The position numbers and the translations under genes were made by a program. Source: Cycas panzhihuaensis (lineage: Eukaryota; Cycadophyta). From it: a stretch of 64,000 nucleotides of DNA. The stretch lies in contig CM041465.1 of the NCBI GenBank assembly GCA_023213395.1, forward strand, positions 119,853,741 through 119,917,740, in the 5' to 3' direction. The notes beneath the pieces are model-generated. The model was given only the letters and a program-made list of their open reading frames with translations, did no database searches and had not been told where the DNA came from. This document shows, piece by piece, positions 56,171 through 64,000 of this stretch. Within the stretch, counting starts at the first letter, position 1. The number at the start of each line of letters is the position of its first letter.

Positions 56171-56209
56171 AAGAAGAATGCGACGGAGAAAGACTACTCT
56201 GACCCAAAA

Positions 56210-57073
56210 TTGGAAATTGACTACTTTGCGGCTACAAAAAAAACATTGAAAAAAGCTGCCAAGGAAGAAGCAACCAAATCTTTACCTCTAGGGAAACTGG
56301 AAATCAAACAAGTCTATCATAGAAAAAATAAAAGAATAGATGAAAAAATGTTGGTAGAAAACCCATGTGGAGCAGCCTCAAAATCTAATAAACTTCTACA
56401 AAATCTGGTGTTAATGGAAGACTTGGTTAAACAATTGAAATTAACCATTCCATTGAAAAGGGTGATAGGGTGGATCAAGGAAGGAAAAATCCACCCAATG
56501 GAAACCACACAAAACTTGCATAAGGTCAAACCCTCTTGTGACCTTGATCCCTTAGTCGATATAAGCATTCTAGGAGTAACATTGAAAAATGTTATTGTTG
56601 ATGGGGGAGCTGCAATAAACGTGCTGCCAACACAAACATGGAAAAGATTGGGGAACCCATGATTAACACCCACAAACTATTCGTTGAAACTAGCAAATGA
56701 GTTGCTAGTAAAACCAGTGGGACATCTAGAGAATATACAAGTAAATGTGGCAAGAATCATTGTTCTAGTGGATTTTACGATTGTAGATACCGTGAAAGAT
56801 ATGGTAACCTATCCAGCATTATTAGGAAGACCATGGTTATACCAGACAAATTGCCTACAAAGTTGGAAAGGCGCAACCTTCACATTGATAAATGGAGGTA
56901 ACAAAGTCATCCTTCCTATGTTGACAAAGGGAAAATACACAGTGGAAGTCATCCTAGATGATGCATCCAACACCACAATAGCCACCCAAGAAACCTCCTC
57001 AACATTTGACAAAGCCAATCTATATAAGACCACAGAAGAAATTACACACATGAATGATGACCCAAGATTTTGA
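56210..57073 (+). pseudogene. Gypsy J protease region
   Basis: ORF 56210-56662 includes NLVLMEDLVKQLKLTIPLKR and the active site DGGAAINVLPTQTW, the same D-G-G-A variant as D. One TGA (near 56661) precedes 56684-57073, with NELLVKPVGHLENIQV and PALLGRPWLYQTNCLQSW. The frame closes at 57073, and the next frame overlaps it by about 15 nt. Confidence 0.86.
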
Positions 57074-58400
57074 ACCAAATGTATATGGAGAACTACCATA
57101 AAAAATGTCGTTAGATGAGGAAGATACAACAAACATGATTAAATATTGGGTGGACAACTCCTATGAAGCTCAACCCCTCTCATTTCATTGTAATCTGTTA
57201 TCCAAATGTTTTTCAATTGACAATAAATCAAACAATAATTTAGATTACATGGGTTCCAATTGTCCTAATGAGTTTTTAGATAATGAATGCTTGGTAAGAG
57301 TAGAATTTGAAGTTGATAATAGAATACATGTGAAGTTACTAACTCCTAAATCCCTTCCTTATCCCCACTCTTATTCCCTTTCCAACCCTCCATTACCCAT
57401 AGTCAATTTAGGAGATTTGGCCAATCTCCCTTCTAACTCTGAGAAAATCCTCACCACCGCCTCTACCAAAGGCCAAACGGCCAACGTAGAAACCCCCCTT
57501 ACTACCCAAAATTCCTCTATAAACTCCCCAAAATCCCTTTCTATCAATCCACCAAGTCAAATAGAGATGGATAATAATCTCAGAGAATTAGATACAACAT
57601 CACCCCAAATAGAGGAAACTCACCTAGCAAAACTTATACCAGAACATGGGACAAACCTACAAAAACGTATGCCCTTATTTCAAGGAGATAAGATGAAAGG
57701 AATAAAGCATTTAATAAAATACATGTAGCATTGGTTATGATACAAGATTCTACATAAAACTCAATTGGTTTTTGACTTTAAAAAAACTTTACAAGACCAA
57801 GCCTGGTGGTGGTATATACCCCACCACCATACCCTTTGGACATTGAACAACCTACAGTCAACGTTTCAACTAAGGTTCAATCCACCTCAAAATACGCTAA
57901 TCTTAGGGTTCTAGGTAGGAGAATGCCCCAACCGACACCACGTTAAGTGTAAACATCTATGGAAACATTGGAGTGTTCCCAAATTTCATTGGAGTCACTT
58001 ATTCATTCATACACTAGGTACATTAGCAAAAAAATGGTTCCTAAAATAAGAGCAGATTAGAGTCGTTTCCTAGGAACAGATAGAACATTCATTTGTAAAA
58101 GCATTCTCTTACTCCTCAAATGACAAAACAATACATAGAATTTTCAAAAATATAAGGGATATAAGTGTAAAAGTGGAAAAGAACCTTACGTCAATTGAAA
58201 ACATTAAGGATACATGAAGCAACTACAATGAGGAAGAGGGGGAGGAAAAGGAAGTTCTCAACCTACCTCCAGCATATACGGAAATAAAATATGAACAACA
58301 TGATATAAAGAAGGGACCCCCACAACAAATCAGGGAGAAAGTACAATATGGATAGCCTAAGACAACCCAAATAAATCTTAGGACCGAAACAGAACCGAAG
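57057..58400 (+). pseudogene. Gypsy J second Gag-like module (N-terminal to RT)
   Basis: The frame begins near 57057 (ATGACCCAAGA) and carries MSLDEEDTTNMIKYWVDNS, matching MRFVDYWLQDAYKV of D, then FHCNLLSKC as in D (HRCNLLSKC). A variable Ser/Pro/Asn-rich stretch follows, then FQGDKMKGIKHLIKYM. Two Gag-like motifs then appear: TLQDQAWWWY ... FQLRF (about 57790-57890) and IHTLGTLAKKWF ... SFVKAF (about 58010-58115). Module, order and spacing match D although the two copies have diverged widely, so the module is a family feature and not a local accident. Several TAG/TAA stops. Confidence 0.72.
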
Positions 58401-59830
58401 AATATTACCATTGGAGATTATTAGGATGAAAAAATAGTGGCAGAAGCACAAGCATTGTTTGAAGAATACATGCATGTATTCGCGTGGTCATATAAAGACC
58501 TCGAAGGAATCCCACTTGAAAGTAGGATGCATCACATTGATTTAATCGAGGGAACAAAGCCAGTCAAGCAAAGACCCTACAGAATGAATCCATAATACAA
58601 AGAGAAAGTTAAAGCTGAATTGGATAAGATGCTCGAGGCAAGCTACATTTATGAAATTGGGTACAGTGATTGGGTAAGCCCCATAGTGGTAGTGGCAAAG
58701 AAAAATGGAAAAATTCGAGTTTACGTAGATTACCGACAACTCAATAAGGTTAACAAAAATGATCCCTTCTCTATTCCCTTCACAGAGAATATATTGGAAA
58801 CAATAGGTGGAAAGGAAGTCTACTCTTTTATGGATGGATTTAATGGAGACAACCAAGTGAGTATCGCACCTAAAGACCAACATAAGACAACTTCCGTAAC
58901 TGAATGGGGAACCTATGCATACCAAGTTATGCCATTTGGACTTACGAATGCCCCAGTAACATTTCAGAGGATAGTACTCAATATATTCAAAAAGGTAGTA
59001 GGAGAGATTGTTGTATTTCTGGATGTTTGGACACTATATGGCATAATGACAAACCATATAGAAAACCCAAGAACAATGTTACAAACATGTAGAAAAAATA
59101 AACTTTGTTTGAACCTGGAGAAATGTACTTTCCTAGTACCCTTCGGTAATCTCTTGGGACATGTGGTCAGTAAGGAAGGCCTAATCACAGATCTGACAAA
59201 AGTAGCAACCATTCTACACTTTCCTCAACCTCAAAATCGGAAGCAAATTAAAGATTTCTAGGACTAACAAGCTATTATCGCAAATTTATAAAGGCATATG
59301 CACAGATATCTGGACCATTAGGAGATCTACTAAAGGAGGAGGTAGACTGGCAATGGGGACCAAAACAACAGAAAGCATTTGAAACCCTGAAGCGTGTAAT
59401 AGCTTCTGCACCCGTGCTTCGTTTTCCAGACTTGAACAAAATATTCCATGTACACGTCGACGCCTCCCAATTTGCCATCAGTTGTATTCTAGCTCAGCCC
59501 AGTGAAAATAATGTGGACCAACCCATATATTTTGCAAGTCAAAATTTGACCAAGGCAAAACAACATTACACAGCAATGAAGAGAGAAGAGCTCGAGATGG
59601 TATATGCCCTACAAAAATTCCATCTCTATCTCCTAGCAAATCCTTTCATATTCTATGTAGACCATTAACCATTAATGTAACTAGTCAACAAACCATTACT
59701 AAGGGGAAATATCAGTCAGTGGCTAATGTTATTCCAGGAATTTACCTTTCATATTGTGATGAAGCCAGGGAAAGCACATATCATCCCTGACCAGCTCTCC
59801 TGAATTCATAATGGTGAAAAAGTTGTAGGG
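58401..59830 (+). pseudogene. Gypsy J reverse transcriptase and RNase H
   Basis: FAWSYKDLEGIPLE and KQRPYRMNP (TAA follows) lead to ORF 58620-59261: WVSPIVVVAKKNGKIRVYVD, MPFGLTNAPVTFQR and FLDVWTLYG, where the second catalytic Asp of FLDD is Val. After a frameshift near 59258, GLTSYYRKFIKAYA and RNase H FHVHVDASQFAISCILAQP, MKREELEMVYAL and FYVDH follow, then a stop. The RT would be inactive. Confidence 0.9.
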
Positions 59831-59859
59831 ATATAAGATGACTTTCCAAATACAACACT

Positions 59860-61133
59860 TTTTAATATTGAATCAGTTCTGTGGAATGGTATCAAAATAT
59901 TATCGAATTCCTAGTAACAGGACAATGTCCTCTAGATATGGACAAAGCCCAAAGAAGAAATCTAGTAAGAAAAACAGAACCTTATCAGCTAACTGGGGGA
60001 GAATTATATTGACTTGGGCCAGCCGACATTCTACGACAATGCATTCATCCCCATGAAATAAAGCAAATAATATCCCAGGTCCATAAAGGTATCGCAGGGG
60101 GACACACAGGCACAAAAAACACTCAAAGGAAAATTTTAACAACTGGATTTTGGTGGCCAACCCATTTTGAGGATGTGAGAGATTAGGTAAGAAAATGCGA
60201 CCACTGCCAAGGAATTGGGAAACCAAAACCGAAGGACTTCAACCCTCAAAATCCAATCTTCCCCTAGCACCATTTGAAAAATGGGGTTTAGAGTTTATCG
60301 GACCTGTTAAACCTGCGACACAAATAACACAAGTTCATTACATTCTAGTTGCTACAAATTATGCAACCAAATGGGTAGAAGCAAGGCCATTGTGCAAAGT
60401 AGATGCAAATAGTACAACCCGATTCCTGTATGAAGTTATTATCACAAGATTTGGATGTCCCATTGAATTAATTAGCGATTATGGAGCCCACTTCCTTAAT
60501 GAAGTTATCAAAGAGTTAACAGAAACATTTTTAATCTCCCATCATAAATCAACACCCTATTATCCCTGAACAAATGGACAAGCAGAAAGCTCTAATAAGA
60601 TTTTAGAAAATTGTTTGCGAAAAGTTTGCAACATTGGGGGATCTAATTGGGCTAAGAAATTACCCCCTGTATTGTGGGCATTACGCACAACATACAAGCA
60701 GACAACAGGACACATGCCATTTAAATTGGTATACAAGACAGAAGCTATACTACCCATCGAATTCCAAATTCCCAATTTAAGGATACCTTTGACTTTCCAA
60801 CTAGACAACGTGGAATCCCTATGGGAACACTTATGCCAATTAATCCAATTGAATGAAAATCGACAAAAGGCAGAAAGGTTACAGGAAACAGAGAAAACAA
60901 GACAAAAGGCATGGCATAATCGCCATCTCAAGTCTCCGCAATCCATAAAGGGAGACCAGGTGTTATTATATGACAACAAATTCACACCCATCTAGGGAAA
61001 TTAAAACCTCGATGGTTAGGACCTTACCGAGTTAGATGCATCTACCCTAATGGATCAATGCAATTGCAAGAATTGAATGGATATACACTGCCTACCTTAG
61101 TCAATGGCAGCAGGTTAAAATTTTATCACCATT
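59860..61133 (+). pseudogene. Gypsy J integrase
   Basis: Zinc domain: HKGIAGGHTG ... KCDHCQGIGK. Catalytic region: WGLEFIGP (first Asp replaced by Glu; LDFVGP in D), SDYGAHFLN (second Asp) and NGQAESSNK (Glu). Longest ORFs are 60195-60569 and 60615-60995. A TGA interrupts after STPYYP. The C-terminal part ends PRWLGPYRV and NGSRLKFYHH with a stop at about 61133. Confidence 0.9.
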
Positions 61134-61150
61134 AGAAGCGCCATTCTAGT

Positions 61151-61446
61151 TGAAAAGAGTGGATCTATCCTTCATCTCCATGCACTAAACACAAAGGCAA
61201 ACATGGGAGCAAGAGAGACTTGAGAGAAAGAAAGTAGCTCTCACAAAATGGGGAGGTAAGAATGAATCTCCTCCATTGAGCTTTACTTTTATATTGAGAG
61301 AGGGAGCATTTGAGTTAGGTGAAATGAAATTACACATAATGCACATGAAAGTGCATTTCACTTAAGTGATCTAATTTAAAGTTCACTTAAGACCCTTTTT
61401 GAAATAATCAACTAATGTAATGACCTTATGTCATTAACCCTTTTCA
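61151..61446 (-). repeat. Copia K 3' LTR
   Basis: 296 bp with complementary ends: minus TGAAAAG...CTTTTCA. It carries a TATA-like TATAAAAG (minus, about 61290). Bases 61146-61150 (CTAGT) would be the target site. Confidence 0.72.
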
Positions 61447-61860
61447 ATCTCCCCCTTAATGGTAGAAGGTCATTTCATTCTATTTTATTCTATCCTATGA
61501 GGTCTTCATTTGAGCCTCTTACAAAGAAAACTAGTATGATACTTTTGTGGGAAACCCTCATGGGGAAGAAAACCCACAAATTTTCTAATCTACTAACTGG
61601 CTCAGTGACTCTTTAAATGTAGCCGGATAGCCAATCAAGATACAATAAATTTTGTAGCTGAAATGTATTGAGTCTCAATATACCATTAGGTCATCCCCAT
61701 GCCCTTCGGGTTTTCACAGTTCGATTTTCCAAAATAATACAACCCTTATCCTTCGCGCCCACATGGGGTTTTCACGAATGGGATAGAGCAGAGACTTACT
61801 CTTGTCCTTCCGCCCACAAGGGGTTTTCACGAAGGAGACAGTATGATGGTCCTATTGTCA
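61447..61860 (-). other. Copia K 3' untranslated region
   Basis: About 410 bp between the RNase H end and the LTR. It contains direct repeats of a CCCACATGGGGTTTTCACGAA-type 20-mer near 61760 and 61812. No coding similarity. Confidence 0.5.
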
Positions 61861-62372
61861 TCTCCTTAAATCGGCCGAGATGGAGGCCCTAAGGCCGAGT
61901 TGCTTTCGGAACTGTTCAAACTTCACCCTCTTCAGTGGTTTGGTGAAGATATCGGCCACTTGATCTGTTGTGGGGCAGTACTCCAGTTGAATTATGCCAT
62001 CATAGACTAGTTCTCTAATCCTGTGGACTTTTGTACTTATATGTTTAGTACGATCATGAAATACACGGATTTTTAGCCATCTGAATTGTAGATTGATTAT
62101 CTACATGTAAGCTAGTAGAACTTGTTTGGGTGGCATTTAATGTATTCAACAATTTTCTAAGCCATATCACCTCCTTCCTTGTCTCAGAAGCAATGTACTC
62201 AGCTTCGGCAGTTGAGTCTGCAACTATCTTCTGTCGTCTGGATCTCCATGATATTGGTGCTATTCCAAGAAATGTTACGACTGCGGACGTAGATCTTCCT
62301 GTGTCTTTATCTCCGGCAAAGTCTGAGTCTGTGTATGCATAAAGTTTAAATTCTGCATTGGGTTCATACAAC
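61861..62372 (-). pseudogene. Copia K RNase H
   Basis: ORF includes YEPNAEFKLYAYTDSDFAGD, SRRQKIVADSTAEAEYIA and HVDNQSTIQMAKNP. After one frameshift near 62070 it continues HISTKVHRIREL, EYCPTTDQVADIFTKPLKR and KFEQFRKQLGL, the standard copia C-terminus. Confidence 0.88.
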
Positions 62373-62437
62373 AGACCGTCGACTATAGTGGAAACCTTGA
62401 CAGGTGGACATCTCAGTAGGGGCAGATATTGAATCAA
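62373..62437. repeat. Gypsy J-type LTR end inserted at a copia deletion scar
   Basis: About 62 bp matching the last 60 bases of the gypsy J LTR (54157-54217) at about 90% identity by eye, including CATCTCAGTAGGGGCAGATA-type sequence. Copia RT on one side and RNase H on the other are missing about 500 bp in between. Confidence 0.75.
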
Positions 62438-62687
62438 TGCCTACTAAAACCGTTTTGAGTCAGGTGTTGATCTAGTTTGGCATATTAGGCTCTTGGAGCT
62501 TGTTTAAGACCATAAAGGGTTTTTCGTAGCTTGCAAACAAAATGTTTTTGTCCTTCCTTTACATATCTAGTTGGTTGTTGCATATACACTTCTTTGTTTA
62601 GATCTCCATTTAGGAAAGCATTTTTGACATCAAGTTGAACAATTATCACATTGTTTTGAGTTGCTAGAGCAATGATTGTTCTTACGC
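62438..62687 (-). pseudogene. Copia K reverse transcriptase fragment
   Basis: Reads [49 protein letters not shown], a TAG (TGG to TAG), then YAKLDQHLTQNGF before the scar. Upstream part lost at the boundary with gypsy L near 62687. Confidence 0.87.
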
Positions 62688-64000
62688 GGCCCTCCTTATG
62701 GTTACTCCCCCTACCTCCGGCATGATGGAAGTGGGTACCCGTATCTCTCTTTATCTTCATCCCAGATTGATCCGCTAGCTCAACCAAGGGTTTGTCCCTT
62801 CGTTGACTACCATTCAACCCCTCTATCCATCAAGGCCCATAGGACAAACCTACTGCCTCATACCCTCGAACTGCCCAAGTTTGATAGTACTTCTTTGCAA
62901 GACCCAACCGAACACGTCAGGGGCTTTACCATGGTGTGTATCAACTATTGGGCCTACGATCATATTCTGATGAAACTATTCCCAAGATCCCTTCAAGGAG
63001 ACATGTTGAAATGGTTCTACTGTCTCCTTGCTCATTTTATCTTTACTTTCCAACAGTTAGTTGACAAGTTCGTCAACTACTTTGATGCGGCCAGACCCTT
63101 TAAAAGCGGGGCCAGAGCCCTTCTATCGTTGAAACAAGGCCATAATGAACTTAACCGTGACTTTCCAAGACACTTCCATTATCTCCTTCACTCCTCCAAG
63201 GCCACTTTGCCTAAAGAGTTGAAGAGAGATATCTTTATCAATGCCTTGCACCCTGAGGTGCATGTGGAAGTCCTTAAGATGGGAGTGACGACATGCGCCT
63301 CCACCATAGTTAAATGCTTGGCGCTGGAAGCTATTGAGATACAAGCGGGTCTCAAGAAGCCCCCAAGGCAATCGCAACACCGCGAGGTAGCCCCTTCGCC
63401 ACGTGACCAAAAGGGTCAACAACGGCCTCTGAGGTTTCCTACTGGTACACCCGATAGGACCTTAGATCCTCTTACTTTTGTCGTACGTTCTTTCGAACGT
63501 ATGGTTAGAGAGTTGAAACTTCAACCAACTCAAACCTCCTCAGAATCACATCGACCAGTGCACCAAACATCTTAAACTGTGCCACCTAAGGGTGGAAGTG
63601 CCCAAACTTCTCAAGGGAGGAAGGCAAAACCGCCTCCCTAGAAGAAGTGGTGTTCTGTACATGGAGAATGCCTGCACAAGGATTCACAATGTTGGTCGAA
63701 ACACCCTGAACTCGCACCATGACGTGACTCCTCCCCTCAAAGGGCTTCCAAGCCCACCCTAGAACAACCTGTTCACCAGGATCCTTTCCCAAACCATTAG
63801 GAATAGGATCAATCTACCCAAAATAGAAAGGCAAGGAACAAGAGGCGATCCCCTGCTCCTTCCTCTAGCCAAGGCGAGGGAAAGGACGAAAGGGGTCTAT
63901 CCCCTCTGGTAAGCCCTAGATCCTATCATCCTTCATCCTCTCAACCCAAAAATAAAGGGGAGAGTGTGATCCAGATGCTTGAGACAACCCATGTGTGCCC
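62688..64000 (+). pseudogene. Gypsy L gag (partial; runs off the window)
   Basis: ORF to 63575: a Ser/Tyr-rich N-terminal region (RGPPYGYSPYLRHDG), then a Tat/Ogre-like Gag core (TLELPKFDSTSLQDPTEHVR, LFPRSLQGDMLKWFY, FVNYFDAARPFK, RALLSLKQGHNELNRDF) and KRDIFINALHPEVHVEV. After a TAA and a TAG, a Cys/His segment CSVHGECLHKDSQC (63650-63700) and a Lys/Ser-rich tail reach the window end. Different from the D/J gag. No LTR is present between it and copia K, so its 5' end was lost by rearrangement. More GC-rich than its neighbours, suggesting less decay. Confidence 0.83.

Larger units (their letters stand above)
53496..61150 (+). mobile_element. Gypsy J, relative of gypsy D lacking its 3' end
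   Basis: 5' LTR, primer binding site, gag, protease, second Gag-like module, RT, RNase H and integrase follow the same order as D. The copia K LTR adjoins its integrase end, so extra ORF and 3' LTR are missing. One TSD candidate is CCTAT (53491-53495). Many stops. Confidence 0.87.
61151..62687 (-). mobile_element. Copia K, truncated copia fragment
   Basis: Minus strand: part of RT (62687-62438), a scar (62373-62437), RNase H, a polypurine tract (minus AAGGGGGAGAT, next to 61447) and a 3' LTR (61446-61151). The 5' side is cut by gypsy L gag sequence. The integrase, gag and 5' LTR are absent. Confidence 0.85.

Noticed and set aside
58223-58925. Minus-strand ORFs over gypsy J
   Set aside because: Antisense shadows of the J Gag-like module and RT.
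1-64000. Host genes, tRNA, rRNA or CRISPR arrays
   Set aside because: Every protein-like segment belongs to retrotransposons or is unidentified. The tRNA-like words are primer binding sites only, and the tandem repeats lack CRISPR spacing.

Overview
This window looks like intergenic DNA from a large seed-plant genome. I infer a conifer or other gymnosperm, because multi-kilobase LTR retrotransposons lie inside one another several levels deep and most are strongly decayed; the sequence alone does not prove the clade. I found no convincing host gene, rRNA, tRNA or CRISPR array. Almost every base can be assigned to Ty1/copia or Ty3/gypsy elements, named A to L here.

Left nest (1-30000). Gypsy B (+, protease or Gag-like region to 3' end, 23749 to about 30000) was interrupted by copia C (-, 16812-23748, 3' end off-window). 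C was interrupted by a long gypsy D (-, 5' LTR at 15993-16811, 3' LTR off-window). The 3' extra ORF of D (8401-7554 and 91-1) was interrupted by copia A (+, 92-7553, TSD TCCTC). Removing A and one TSD copy restores the D reading frame. A and C belong to one copia family.

Middle (30000-53500). Copia I (-, 30075-33357) is a short deletion derivative with two LTRs, a Gag stub and a leader. About 0.9 kb of unassigned DNA with a hairpin follows. Copia E (+, 34248 to about 52352) contains two nested copias. F (-, 34490-40196, TSD GAGGC) sits in its 5' LTR, and G (-, 41805-47004, TSD GTTGT) sits in its leader. The truncated 3' LTR of E abuts copia fragment H (-, 52353-53495).

Right (53496-64000). 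Gypsy J (+, 53496-61150) is a relative of D. It is followed by copia fragment K (-, 61151 to about 62687), which carries a deletion scar filled with a gypsy LTR end, and by the gag of another gypsy, L (+, to the window end).

The most interesting content is the D/J/B gypsy family. D and J share the order gag with four zinc knuckles, protease, a second module with two Gag-like motifs, RT, RNase H and integrase. B retains one Gag-like motif before its RT. D and B also carry an extra 3' ORF. D overlaps its protease ORF and second ORF through an ATGA. The LTRs or spacers of B, D, G and H share GTAC(G)-rich repeats. The leader of F, the youngest element, carries a GC-rich 59-bp tandem array unlike the AT-rich surroundings. 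No element has a fully intact set of ORFs; F comes closest.
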